NCBI GenBank assembly: GCA_014529385.2
Contig: CM043956.1
Coordinates: 86,977,721 to 87,041,720 of the forward strand
Source: Adiantum capillus-veneris
Lineage: Eukaryota; Streptophyta; Polypodiopsida; Polypodiales; Pteridaceae
Length of the DNA: 64,000 bases
Direction: 5' to 3'
Shown: piece by piece, positions 1 to 9,933 of the stretch
How the letters are laid out: the number at the start of each line of letters is the position of its first letter
Position numbering within the stretch: position 1 is the stretch's first letter
Made by a program: the position numbers and the translations under genes
The notes under the pieces: generated by a model
Seen by the model: only the letters and a program-made list of their open reading frames with translations
Databases searched by the model: none
What the model was told of the DNA's origin: nothing

Positions 1-1060
1 AAATGTGAGTGTACACAAACTTGCTAACTGTCCTCTCATTCACTCTTGCCACACTTTGAGCTTCCACCCACCTAGTCATATAGTCTACAGCCACTAGAAT
101 GTAGAGTTTACCATTTTTTGTCCTAGGCAGAGGACCCATAGCATCAATGCCCCACTTTTCAAAGGGTCCATTTGCAAGCACTATTTGCCTCGGGCCATGC
201 ACCAACCTTCTATTTCCATTTATCTGACAATTGTGACAGCTTTTACACCAATGTTGAACATCCACATGCAAGCTTGGCCAAACATACCCCGCAAGCAAAA
301 TCTTCTTCACAGTTGATTCTTGGGAAAAATGACCACCACATGCCTCTTCATGCAAACCTTTTAGAATGGCTGGAATTTCCTCGATAGTTGGTACTCTTCT
401 GCACACTTGATCCTTCCCTTTTTGATAGAGGGAGCCTTCTAGGAAGAGATAGAAACTTGCCTTCTTCATGAGTCTCCTCTTCTGAGCCTTCGTGAAGTCT
501 TGTGGAAACTCACCCTCCAAAATGTAGCCGATAATGGGAGCCAATGACTCCAATCCCTGGTATCTCGGTTGCTTGACAGCTGCTGCCACCATGATGACCT
601 GCACTTCTCTCTCAACACATGTAACTGCTTGTTGTGCAAGTAAATCGGCATCTTCATTTTGTTTCCTCGGAATATGATATAGTTGCACTTCTTCAAACTG
701 ATTAAACATCTTACGAATGGCATGAAATTTTGTCCTTAATCTTTCATTCTTGCATGCCCAAATGCCTAAAATCTGTTTAACAATGAGAAGTGAACCTCCC
801 TTTACCATGAGACGTTTTATCCCTTGGCCAATGCACATCTTCAAACCATGAAGTAGTGTGTTATATTCTGCTTCATTGTTGCTAGTTGAACCTGGTAGAT
901 TGACCTTATCTTTCATGACCACCTCTCCACTTGGGTTGAGCAACACTAGCCCTTCCCCTGCTTTTCCTGTGGCTCGTCGAAAAGCTCCATCAAAGAACAA
1001 GGTAAAAGCATTGGGAATACTTTTTGGTGGTGGCATGGTAGGGTCTTTACTTGAGGCACC
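1..1060 (-). CDS. E1 pol, 3' part: archaeal-type RNase H, integrase zinc finger and start of integrase core (partial)
   Basis: Reading from 1060 down to 1 in one frame, I find no stop codon. The frame starts just after a TAA at 1061-1063, one frameshift away from the upstream gag-pol ORF. It opens with a second RNase H marked by FFDGAF (near 1000) and NNEAEY (near 865), the signature of the archaeal-type RNase H that plant Tat-lineage gypsy elements carry between the ordinary RNase H and integrase. The third acidic position looks replaced (GGSLL near 780); a later Asp is kept in NEDADLL (near 635). An integrase HHCC zinc finger follows (LHEEACGGHF, then CKSCHNC, about 335-225), then the core start with GIDAMGPLP and VAVDYMTRW (about 150-60). 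The remaining catalytic Asp and Glu lie beyond the left edge. It acts in the retrotransposon particle and nucleus for replication and integration. Confidence 0.85.
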
Positions 1061-4000
1061 TTAATTTCCTTCTCATGTACCCTATAAGTGAGAATCCCTG
1101 CCAATTGTGCACGCACACTATCTTCTACCTTGAAAGAGTATTGGAACTCTTGCAACTCCATAATCCACTTTGAGATCCTAGTACTAAGATTCATTTGAGA
1201 TGACACCCAAGGGAACAAATTTTCTGCAGTGAGAATTACAAAAGGTTTTGGTAGTAGGTAGGATCTAAACTTTCTCACCGCAAACATGAGAGAAAGCATT
1301 ATGAGTTCTGCTTCTGTGTAGTCTCTCTCCAAAGCATTCATGACCCTACTAGCAAAGTAGATGGGTCGCATCCTTGTACTGTGGGGATCTTGTTGTAGCA
1401 ACACAGCACCAATTGTTTCCCTTCCAACACTAGAGCTAACAAAGAATGTGTACTCCCAACAAGGAGGCATGAGTGTTGGTAGCTCTGACAAAATGACTTT
1501 AATGTTACAAAAATACTCTTCAAGCTCATCAGACCATGCAAATTCTACTTGTTGTGTCAACTTTTGCAAAGGATGAAGCAACTCCGAGGCTAAGTGAATG
1601 AAGCGTGACATATACTTCACCTTTTGAATGAATGAGATGACCTCCTTAATACTCTTGGGTGATGGTAGCTCAATAAGAGCCTTTGCCTTTGAAGGATCCA
1701 CTTCAATGCCTTTGTAAGAAACTTTATGACCAAGCAAGATTACTTCATCCTCACCTATATGGCACTTATCGGGGTTGAGTTGACCTCCCATGTCGTAGAG
1801 CTTCTTTAAACCTTCTTCTACCCTTTGTAGATGCAATGATTTTGAGCTATAAATACAGAAATCATCAATGAACACCCTAATTGACTTTCCAAAGAATGCT
1901 TGAAACACCATATTCATGAAGCGTTGGAAAGTTGCAGGAGCATTTGTCAGGCCAAATGGCATGACTCTAAAAGCATAACAACCCCAAGGAGTGATAAAGG
2001 TTGTTTTCAATTGATCCTCCAATGCAATACCTATTTGAAAGTAACCCGAGTAGCCATCACACATAGTGTACTTCTCATGACCAGCTACTTCATTTAGTAT
2101 CTCATCCTGAAATGGGAGGGGAAAGTGATCTCTTTTTGTTGCCTCATTGAGTGGACGGTAATCCACACACACCCTCCACTTTCCGTTTTTCTTAGGAGTG
2201 ACAACAACGGGAGAGACCCACTCTGAATTCTCCACTGGATAAATGAAACCTGCTGCTAGAAGCTTTCTTACCTCCTTGAGTAAAGCCTGCTCCTTGATGA
2301 CTCCTAGCCTTCGTAGCTTCTGAGCCTTAGGTGTGGCCTCTGGCTTCAACTCAATTTCGTGTTGAACAGCATCTACTTCACGCACATCGGTGTAGTCTTT
2401 AGCAAAAATCCTAGGAAATTTCCTTAGCACACATTTGAACTCCTCTCTTTCATCCTTTGTAAGTGTTGTTGATAGAATACCTTCCAGCATCCCTTCATCT
2501 TGAACACCTTCGTTCTCTTGAGGATCTACCTCCTCCAAGCCTTGACAAGAGGTCTCTTGGTTGCTTGGCTTAAACCTTACCCCCATGACTTCGATGGAAG
2601 ACTCCTCTTCAGTAATGCCGCCGCTACTTTCTTCTTCTGAAGTGCTATCGGTCCAACCTTCTTCCGTCTCACTTTGAGATGATTCTTCATGGATCTCCTC
2701 TTGGCGTTGCTCCTTCATGTCAAACACAACCTTCTTATGATTGTCATTACTGCAAATTAATTTCCCACTCTCCCAATCCTGCAAAGCTCGCATTTTCATT
2801 AGCCATGGTCTTCCTAGGATAAATGGATAACCACTTCCCTTGGTCGACATAACATAAAAATCCACCACTTTCTTAATGCCAAAGGCCTCTACAAAGACAT
2901 TTTTACAAATGCCTACACACCTAGCCTTGCTATTGTTTGCAATTTTCACTTTGATTTCAGGTGTCTCATGGATGTGCATGCCTAGTCTTTGCATGAGTCC
3001 CTCTGTCATGATGCAAATTTGTGCACCCCCATCCACTAGACCTTTCCTAACCAATCTCCCTTTGATGTAATAGTCTAGCACCGGTGTAATGTCCTCATTC
3101 ATTTCAGCTTGTGCAATTTTTACAGCAGGCACACTCTCTTTTACCTTTCTCCTAGTGCTAACTGCCCTTGTTAAATCCCTCCTAACTTGTGGACATAATG
3201 CAAGAAATTGAGGCCATGAAATATCAGGACCCTTACCTCTCATGTCTTCCAACAAGTTGTACGGAGCCATACCATGTCCAAGAGGGAAGTCTTGGAGGTT
3301 GATACGACGTCGAGTCCTCTTGGTTTCCTTGGTTTCCTTTGCCTTCTTGCCTTGTCCATGGTCACTCTGTGATGTGACTCCTTCTTTCTCTTTACCTTTT
3401 CGTCGGCCACGCTTAATGCCATTGGCTTCCATGTCAACCTCATTTGAATTTGTCACCTCTACCACATGCACATTTGGATTTGGCAAAGGTGGAACTCCTT
3501 CTACCCCTTGTGGAGGTGGTCTTGGTTCATTTGGCCTTTGTAGAAGCCTTGGTTGTTGACCAGCTCCTTCTCCTGCATTCATCACTGGGTAATTCAAGTT
3601 AGGTCTCCCTGGCTCTCCACGGGGCCAAGGACAATTATACATCCCATGTCCAGACTCTCCGCAATTCCAACATTGCAAGACTCTCCTAGGTCGTGGGTCT
3701 CGCTCTTCAGACTTCTTTGCTTGTCCCTTTGAACCTACGGCTTGTGCAAGGTGAATTGACAGGCTGCTTAAGGATTCATTTAACTTCTCAATCACTTCAA
3801 CCGTTACCTCAGGAAGCTCCTTAGATGTTGATGCTTGTGACTTACCTTTGGGTCTAAGACCTTCTATTGGAACCTCCCCCCTTAAGCACTTGAGTTTCCT
3901 ATATTTCTCAGCAGCCCTAGTTTCAGCTGCATCAAAGGTAGCAGGTGCACCCGCCTCAACTTTTACCTTAAGGTCAGGAAAGAGTCCGGCTATGAACCTC

Positions 4001-4464
4001 TCCTTCTTTAGAAATTCTGCACCATCACCAGGGTTAGCAACATTTCGTATCCATAGAGCCCAAAGACGTAGGAACTCTTGCTTGTACAAGTAGTAGTCAT
4101 CTAAGTCTTTTTGCTTATGAGAAACAATGTCTTGCCATAGATTTTGAGTGTTTTGGGGATCAAAGAAGTATCTCTTGAAATGATTGACAACTTCCATGTA
4201 ATTTTCTTTAACTTCCTCATGCAAAGAGTCAAACCAAGTGCTAGCATCTTTCCTAAGGACTACCTCAAACATTTCTACACGTTCTTGATCAGTTACTATC
4301 CTCTTGATACGACAAGACATCTTGAAATTTGCCAAAAATAATTCTGCATCCTCTCCAGGCTCTCCAAAGAAAAGAGGATATCCAGAAATTTGGCGTTGGT
4401 TCTCCATTGAATTGATTTCAAAGTGACGCGTTTTGTTTTTTCTTTCTTTAAAAGATCTACACAA
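946..4464 (-). CDS. E1 gag-pol: gag, CCHC zinc knuckle, protease, reverse transcriptase, RNase H
   Basis: A 1172-codon ORF of a Ty3/gypsy element. The first ATG is at 4464, but the second at 4407 (MENQRQ) looks like the real gag start because gag similarity begins there. Order: gag core about residues 20-230; zinc knuckle CWNCGESGHGMYNC about 261-274; aspartic protease about 475-560 with DGGA in place of the usual DSGA or DTGA, ending in ILGRPWL; RT about 735-915 with VCVDYRPLNEA, LTNAPATFQ and catalytic FIDDF near 865; RNase H about 1000-1090. In that RNase H the usual first Asp is Ser (FVSSSVGRETIGAVL) and the TDH position reads TAE, so it looks inactive. The ORF leaves the true frame near 1060-1090; the last 38 or so residues are read out of frame. 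Apart from this it is open, so the copy is fairly young. Altered protease and RNase H residues argue against independent activity. Confidence 0.9.
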   Translation of the reverse strand: MCRSFKERKNKTRHFEINSMENQRQISGYPLFFGEPGEDAELFLANFKMSCRIKRIVTDQERVEMFEVVLRKDASTWFDSLHEEVKENYMEVVNHFKRYFFDPQNTQNLWQDIVSHKQKDLDDYYLYKQEFLRLWALWIRNVANPGDGAEFLKKERFIAGLFPDLKVKVEAGAPATFDAAETRAAEKYRKLKCLRGEVPIEGLRPKGKSQASTSKELPEVTVEVIEKLNESLSSLSIHLAQAVGSKGQAKKSEERDPRPRRVLQCWNCGESGHGMYNCPWPRGEPGRPNLNYPVMNAGEGAGQQPRLLQRPNEPRPPPQGVEGVPPLPNPNVHVVEVTNSNEVDMEANGIKRGRRKGKEKEGVTSQSDHGQGKKAKETKETKRTRRRINLQDFPLGHGMAPYNLLEDMRGKGPDISWPQFLALCPQVRRDLTRAVSTRRKVKESVPAVKIAQAEMNEDITPVLDYYIKGRLVRKGLVDGGAQICIMTEGLMQRLGMHIHETPEIKVKIANNSKARCVGICKNVFVEAFGIKKVVDFYVMSTKGSGYPFILGRPWLMKMRALQDWESGKLICSNDNHKKVVFDMKEQRQEEIHEESSQSETEEGWTDSTSEEESSGGITEEESSIEVMGVRFKPSNQETSCQGLEEVDPQENEGVQDEGMLEGILSTTLTKDEREEFKCVLRKFPRIFAKDYTDVREVDAVQHEIELKPEATPKAQKLRRLGVIKEQALLKEVRKLLAAGFIYPVENSEWVSPVVVTPKKNGKWRVCVDYRPLNEATKRDHFPLPFQDEILNEVAGHEKYTMCDGYSGYFQIGIALEDQLKTTFITPWGCYAFRVMPFGLTNAPATFQRFMNMVFQAFFGKSIRVFIDDFCIYSSKSLHLQRVEEGLKKLYDMGGQLNPDKCHIGEDEVILLGHKVSYKGIEVDPSKAKALIELPSPKSIKEVISFIQKVKYMSRFIHLASELLHPLQKLTQQVEFAWSDELEEYFCNIKVILSELPTLMPPCWEYTFFVSSSVGRETIGAVLLQQDPHSTRMRPIYFASRVMNALERDYTEAELIMLSLMFAVRKFRSYLLPKPFVILTAENLFPWVSSQMNLSTRISKWIMELQEFQYSFKVEDSVRAQLAGILTYRVHEKEIKVPQVKTLPCHHQKVFPMLLPCSLMELFDEPQEKQGKG

Positions 4465-4490
4465 TAATATTCTCTAAATTGCAATCTATT

Positions 4491-4709
4491 CTACAACAAA
4501 ATAAAAATATTCACATCAAATGACCTATGATAATCAATGAGAGGTAGGATGACAGGGTTTGGTGACGCGAGAATTTCTCCTACTCTTTGGGCACCAAACT
4601 TGAACACCATACGTTGTTGAAAATGGATTTTTCTACTAATTGCAATGTTTATTCTAATGTGTGGAGTGAAATGAAAGGGGAAAACCTCTATTCTTGGGCC
4701 ATTATCCAT
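4491..4709 (-). CDS. Small leader ORF P1 of E1 (72 aa), unrecognised
   Basis: A 72-codon ORF in the E1 leader, ending 84 bases before the probable gag ATG at 4407. I do not recognise the product. It is rich in Ile, Phe and Arg, with central motif ISRKIHFQQR followed by ILPLID and C-terminus DVNIFILL. It is related to P2 just upstream and to sequences inside both LTRs of E2 (12442-12666, 22896-23113). In the aligned centre most codon differences from the 12442-12666 copy are silent (for example CAT/CAC, TTT/TTC, CAA/CAG, CGT/AGA), which is what protein-coding constraint produces. No signal peptide or catalytic motif is visible. It could be a leader peptide acting as an upstream ORF on gag translation, or the relic of a longer spliced protein. 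Confidence 0.55.
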   Translation of the reverse strand: MDNGPRIEVFPFHFTPHIRINIAISRKIHFQQRMVFKFGAQRVGEILASPNPVILPLIDYHRSFDVNIFILL

Positions 4710-4730
4710 TGTCTATGCATGACCTTATGT

Positions 4731-4943
4731 TTAAAACAAAACAAAAATATAGACGTCCAAACTAAGGTCGTACCTAATGAGAGGAAAAATAAAAGGATTT
4801 ACTGATGCGTTTATCTCTGCCAACCTAAGAGGACCTAAAATTCTACGAATTACACGTTGAAATTGCAACTTAGTACTAACAATTATGTGTACCTTTTGCC
4901 TTGCAATGGGAATGAAGGGATCATACAAATTCTCGTGATTCAT
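4731..4943 (-). CDS. Small leader ORF P2 of E1 (70 aa), unrecognised
   Basis: A 70-codon ORF lying 21 bases upstream of P1 and 55 bases inside the primer binding site, so on the transcript the order is LTR, primer site, P2, P1, gag. The product is not recognised. The most conserved part is INASVNPFI, PLIRYD and DVYIFVLF at the C-terminus. Copies of exactly the same length (213 nt with stop) lie in the E2 LTRs at 12207-12419 and 22654-22866. By hand alignment about 44 of 70 residues match the 22654 copy. Over the last 27 codons I count about 13 silent against 3 replacement differences, and the stop is TAA here but TGA in E2. P2 and P1 resemble each other at the C-terminus, suggesting an old tandem duplication. 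Confidence 0.55.
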   Translation of the reverse strand: MNHENLYDPFIPIARQKVHIIVSTKLQFQRVIRRILGPLRLAEINASVNPFIFPLIRYDLSLDVYIFVLF

Positions 4944-4998
4944 GCAAGCTACTTGATTATGCTAAAGGTTGAGCCTACACAAAACATACACAAGCCTG

Positions 4999-5016
4999 TC
5001 CTCAGTGGGGGCACCA
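4999..5016 (-). promoter_or_regulatory. E1 primer binding site
   Basis: On the minus strand TGGTGCCCCCACTGAGGA starts four bases inside the LTR end, the position where gypsy elements prime minus-strand DNA from a tRNA 3' end. TGG complements the tRNA CCA. The same 18-mer follows the LTR ends at 42387 and 63049. I cannot name the tRNA from memory. Confidence 0.7.
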
Positions 5017-5858
5017 AAATTGAGGCGGTCCGGGGCGGGCAACAAGAGAGGCGACCTCTAAACACCCCTCAAGGCTCCCGTGCTACTCAATTGGGGCTGG
5101 GGCAACCACAAGCACAACACAACAACAAACCCACAGCCAAACCCAAACAAGATAGGGGCACCACCTAGTTATGGTATGCGAACTAGGACGCAAGAGAGAT
5201 TTTGGCACAACCAAGAAGATGCACCACACAACACACACAAACAACCTCACACCAAGACACACACAAACTGGACCAGAGAGAGCTAGAGCAAAGGGAAGAG
5301 AGAGAGAAAAGGATCTTGCGTAATACCTTATTTGTGACTTGCAAATGGATATGGTTCGTTATGATGCTATCGTAGAACTTGTATAAAACTCACTCAATGC
5401 TTAGTGATTGCTAAACATTGCCAAAACACACACACACTGTCTTAGGGTGTGGGAGACCTCTCACCACAGTACCCTCTTACAATGGACACAAAACTGGCAA
5501 TGAAAAACACACTAAAACATTTTCTAAAATCAAGATCAACTGATTAAAACTCAAAATACACAAGTCACCTTGAATTCACCAAACCGTATTGCACAAATGG
5601 AAGGACGAAGATTTGAACGTCGAATCACGCCTTTGATGCACCAAACCTCAATTTATTGATGATAAAGGAGCATATACAATAGTGGTTTTGAGATTTGTGA
5701 AACTCACGCTCTCTCACTTGCAATGTGTAGCTTGAAAGCTTCTCTCACACCAAGAGTGAAGCTCACAAGTGGTTGCTACACCTAAGTCTCTCCTCATGCA
5801 TAGAGTGTTGGGGTGCTATGTGAGATGTTGGAGGTTGTTTTACAAGAAGGAGAGGGGC

Positions 5859-5869
5859 CTATTTATAGG
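5859..5869 (-). promoter_or_regulatory. E1 LTR TATA box
   Basis: CTATAAATAGG on the minus strand, embedded in a short palindrome (CCTATTTATAGG). The solo LTR has CTATAAATAG at the matching position (19674-19683). It should drive transcription towards P2, P1 and gag. Confidence 0.6.
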
Positions 5870-6048
5870 TTGGAGACCCCTCATTAAGATTATTGGAAAT
5901 CCTAATTTACAAGCTGACAAATCAAGATTATGATTTTTTTGAATATCAAAACATTGCGGGCCTTCTTTGTCTGCTTGAGTCATGGGTGTGGGCTCAAAAG
6001 AGAGCATTATTGATGGTAGAGAAGGTGAAAGTAAGTTTTAAGGAAGGG

Positions 6049-6050
6049 GA

Positions 6051-6097
<47 letters not shown>
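6049..6097. repeat. (GA)n microsatellite in E1 LTR
   Basis: Nearly pure GA repeat of about 49 bases with one GACA interruption. The ORF reading through it is only a product of the repeat. Confidence 0.95.
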
Positions 6098-6099
<2 letters not shown>

Positions 6100-7709
6100 A
6101 CTATACATGTCTTGAGGTGAGGTGTCTTTTATGGTTAGGTCAATGCTATTTTGTGTTAGTATGTTAGTCGTTAGTAATCACTAGAAAATTAATGTTACAT
6201 TTACAATGGGTAGAGTGAGTTGATTTGATGAAGGAAGAGGGGTGAATTAAAAGAGAATCATTGAGATGGTGAAGCTTTGAAGAAGCTTGAACTCACCCTT
6301 GTGTAGATTGTGGAAAAAATAACCGTTGGTCTTCTTCTTCTTCTTCGCTTCTTTACGCCGCCGCCACGGTTGACCACCACGATGAAAAGAGGATTTGTTG
6401 ATGAAAAATCCTCAATTTGCAGAAGTTATCATGGTTAAGATGCTGAATTTTAGATATTTTAGGAGAGGTAAATGAAATTGTAACATAGAAGCAATAGAGA
6501 GAGACATGGAGAGGGTGTATGTATGTAGAGGTTCATAAAAGAACTATAGGGATGAGAGAGAAGGGTAATGGTGAAGAGGGTGGGAGAAGCCATGGAAATT
6601 GCAGGTTTGAGTGAGGGAAGGAGAGGGAGGGATGTGTAAGAGTGAGTAGGTGTGTGGAAGGGTGAGAGAAGACTAAGGGCTACTTGTGAGAAAAGTGGGC
6701 AGACTGGGGTCCACTCAAAAAATCATATCTCACTGCTGGTAGCTTCAAAAATCATGAAAAACTTTGAGGTGATTATTCAGAGCATGGGCTACATTTTCTC
6801 TTTTGACCACCGCTCCAAATTCGGAGTGGAGATAAATGCCAAAATTCTCACCAAAAAGCCTGTTTTTAATGCCTGCAAAAGTCTTTTAGTGGCCCCCTCC
6901 TTTGTTGAATTTGTACAATGCATCCAAGAGTGAGCCCCTCCTTTGTCATATTATAATACAAAGCATTCAAGTTGCCCTTGACCCATGCATGGAGGAGGAT
7001 TATTGGTGAAATAAGAAATATATACATGGTGGGACTAGTGTATGGACTATTCATGGACTTTAGCTCAATGAGCACATGGTGTTAGAATAATGAGTAAAAA
7101 TAATAATAAAAATATGGAGGAGTTATGGATATGGAAAGATATTGGAATCATATGATATGGTCCCTCCTTGAATTATTTTGGGTGAAAGAGGAAAAGGTAT
7201 GCAAGTAAATAATATAATAAAAGTAACCAATGAGTAGAAATCAATTTTTTGTTTTCACGAGGGTGAGGGTGAAAATGTGGGAGTGATTTGTATAAAGGAA
7301 AAATATGAGGTTAGAGTATGTACATATTGGCAAAAAATATAATTATGGTGTAAGAGGATGAAAGAAGGTGTACATAGGTTTAATAAAACACACACCTAAG
7401 TAGAAATATTTAAATAAAATACCAAAATAATTATGAAAAATCCCTATATTTAGGCCATATATACAATGAAATATTTACACACAAAGAGGCCATAATATAC
7501 TTTTATTTTTTTATTTTTTTTATTTTTTTTGGCTCACCTAGCCCAGTGACTAGCTAGCTGAGGGTTTTTAAGAAGATATGGGAAAAGCCCCCTAACTCAC
7601 ACACGCCTATGTACAGTGAAATGGTAGGGATAGCCATAGCATTTGGGTGAATTTGGTAGGGTGGAGTAATCTAGTATGGCAATTATGGAGAGCCGAAAAA
7701 CGGCTATCA

Positions 7710-8682
7710 ATAGATAGAGATTCAAGATTTGCAATTTGATGAGCACTTTGTCTTTGGCATCGCTAGCCAAAAACTACTTCATAATGGAAGTTCTTAAAGC
7801 TTTCCATGTTCGTGGAGCTTCACCGTTTGCTTGTAGGCTAGACCACCATTGCCTGATGGACTTTCTGAGATGCATGGCTACATGATGTATCTTAGAGGAC
7901 TCCGTGAAGCCCTCATCTCTGAATGCCGCATCAAATAGTTGAATAAAGTCCAAGACTTGGTTCGTAGCACCAAAGGTGCCATCATAGGTAAGAAAAGAGA
8001 TACTATTTTCTCCCTCCTTGAACTGTTTGAGCTTGGATGACCTCTTCCAAGCGGCATAGGATTTCTTATGGCCTCTCCTTTTGAGTTCTTTGGGAGTTGC
8101 ACCATCACTTCCTTCATAAGAGGAGGAGGATGATGAAGATGGAGAAGAGGGTGACCTCTTTCTCGCCTTTTTCTTCTCATACTTGCTTTCTTCCTTCTTT
8201 GAATGATGTGAGAAGGACTATGCGATGGTCTTCTCTGTTTAGGGAGTGTTGACGAGTGTTTTTCCCACCGTCTTCATGGTTCCATCTCCGTCGAGGTGGA
8301 GAGAGATTCACTTATTTCTTCTTTTTTTGGTGGGGACTCTACCATTGAGATTTGGGCTCTCCTTTGTGAGGGAGTTGCCCCATCAACTTGTAAGTTTTGA
8401 GCCCTTCGTATGGGTCCTCCTCTTCTCTCACAGTAGAGAGCTCTATTTTAGAAATCTCACTAGGAGCTTTCATAGGCACTCCCTCTTATAGGTCAAGATA
8501 TTGAAGAATCTCATGGATGCATAGTTGTTGTTTCACTTCTCCTTGGAGGGATGGGTTGCCCATGGCTTGTTCAAGTCTAGTAACATGATAGTTCACAGTG
8601 TAGAAGCATCATTAGTAGCTTGATCATTAGCAAAATCAAAGCCATCAACATTAATTTCACTCTCTCTACTATTGTCAGCCAT
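7710..8682 (-). pseudogene. E5 gag, broken and interrupted by E1
   Basis: Minus-strand reading from ATG 8682 (MADNSRES). The first part has stops and frame changes. From about 8216 to 7737 the frame is open and gives a retrotransposon gag core with the usual gypsy features: VLDFIQLFDAAF, IHHVAMHLRK, QWWSSL, and TWKALRTSIMKQFL. Upstream of it is a Ser- and Lys/Arg-rich stretch. Reading stops where the E1 LTR begins (7709), so E1 inserted into this gag and the rest of E5 presumably lies beyond E1, off the left edge. Its primer site and LTR lie upstream at 9082-9099 and from 9101. It is a different family from E1: gag, primer site and LTR all differ. Confidence 0.75.
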
Positions 8683-9081
8683 TCTAACTAAGTTTTAGGT
8701 GCAAATTTTTACTTGTATTTTGGCACTTCAAGCCCTAGTTGCTACTCCTTTTTACTTTCAAAGATAAGCACTCAAGCTCCTGTACCCGTGGCTCGAATAT
8801 CATTAATTGCAAGGAATAGAAGAGAGGGTTTATCATAGCCCAGTCGGCACCGGCGGTTCCTGTCAAGCTTCTAATAGCTCAATAATGGTTAAGCTGCAGG
8901 CAAGCCCCTTGGGACTCCATTTTTAAGACCATAGCTCTCGACGGTGATACCCCATTAATTGCATGAAGCAGGTGCACCTCAAGGATAATAAATCCCTATT
9001 CTACTTACACTTATGCAATTAATAATACCAACCATTTATAGTGAGTTTGAGGACCTCCCTTCTTGAGCAAGAGAAGATAAA
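8683..9081 (-). other. E5 leader between primer site and gag
   Basis: About 400 bases without an open frame on the transcript strand. ATTAATTGCA-type motifs occur three times (about 8801, 8953 and, inverted, 9013). No tRNA or structured RNA recognised. Confidence 0.5.
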
Positions 9082-9099
9082 CCTTGTGCTCTGATACCA
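9082..9099 (-). promoter_or_regulatory. E5 primer binding site, tRNA-iMet type
   Basis: TGGTATCAGAGC on the minus strand is the widespread plant retrotransposon primer site complementary to initiator tRNA-Met; the last bases (ACAAGG) depart from the full match. It starts one base after an LTR end reading ...GCTACA. Confidence 0.85.
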
Positions 9100-9201
9100 A
9101 TGTAGCATTTAATGGGTAATTACTTATGTGTCGTGGAAATTACATAGACATAGTGAGCATTTCATTAAGAGAGATTCGTAACTAGCATAGCAAGAGTGCT
9201 T

Positions 9202-9206
<5 letters not shown>

Positions 9207-9245
<39 letters not shown>

Positions 9246-9246
9246 C
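9207..9246. repeat. (GA)n microsatellite
   Basis: About 40 bases of GA with one GGGA interruption, inside the E5 LTR. Confidence 0.95.
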
Positions 9247-9837
9247 AACAAAAGCATAAAAACTAGTTATAATTAGGCATGAAAAATACTTCAAAAGAGA
9301 GAGAAAGATTAACACTTGACAATAAATGAGGACCGGACGCACATGGAGCCGGTCCCCCCTCCAATAGGCTTTGTATTAAAGGTTCCCCCCATCAAGGGAA
9401 ACATTTTACAATACAATTCTTTGTGTTCCTTCAATAACTTGCTAGTGCAATGAAGATGGAAGCTTCAAGCACTAAGATAACACTTTTAAAACACAACATC
9501 AATTCCTTGTTGGTCTTGGACCCAAGACCTCACACACCTTTGAAGATGGTGAGAGCTAGCGGGTATGAAAGTAGATCTTAGAAGAAAAAGAAGTAGTCTT
9601 AGGAGAAAGAAGTATTTCTCCTCACATAATCACTCATAATAGCTTAGCATAGCTTACTAATTAGCATGGTAGACGAGATGAGCATGCGTTGGAGCTTGTT
9701 TCTTGGTTGGATTTGCATGATCACAAGCCAAGCGTTTTTTGGTGTAGGCCTCACTTCTCAAAAGCTTGGAGTAGATGAAGAGCTTTCCATTAAAGCTTGA
9801 GAAGGAGATAGACTTTCTTCACTTCACACATGAGCTT

Positions 9838-9860
9838 TTGTGTGTGTGTGTGTGTGTGTG
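9838..9860. repeat. (GT)n microsatellite
   Basis: About 23 bases of GT inside the E5 LTR. Confidence 0.9.
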
Positions 9861-9933
9861 GAATAATGCCTTTCCAAATCATCCTCCTCCCTCATCTTGG
9901 CCGGCCGCTATTGCCACTTACTCATACTAGCTT

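Larger units (their letters stand above)
5021..7709 (-). repeat. E1 5' LTR (about 2.7 kb)
   Basis: The LTR begins TGATAGCC on the minus strand (7709) and ends GCCTCA (5021), followed by the primer site. The same sequence, diverged, forms the solo LTR at 18233-20514 on the plus strand; the two share their first and last bases, which fixes both boundaries. A TATA box CTATAAATAG sits at about 5859-5869 (minus). R-U5 is therefore about 840 bases. The LTR holds a (GA)n tract at 6049-6097, a T-rich stretch at 7501-7530, and several shared AT-rich blocks. E1's 3' LTR lies off the window. Confidence 0.85.

Noticed and set aside
1010-1090. Programmed frameshift in E1 between the RNase H domains
   Set aside because: No clear slippery heptamer or downstream structure seen; a simple indel is the plainer reading.
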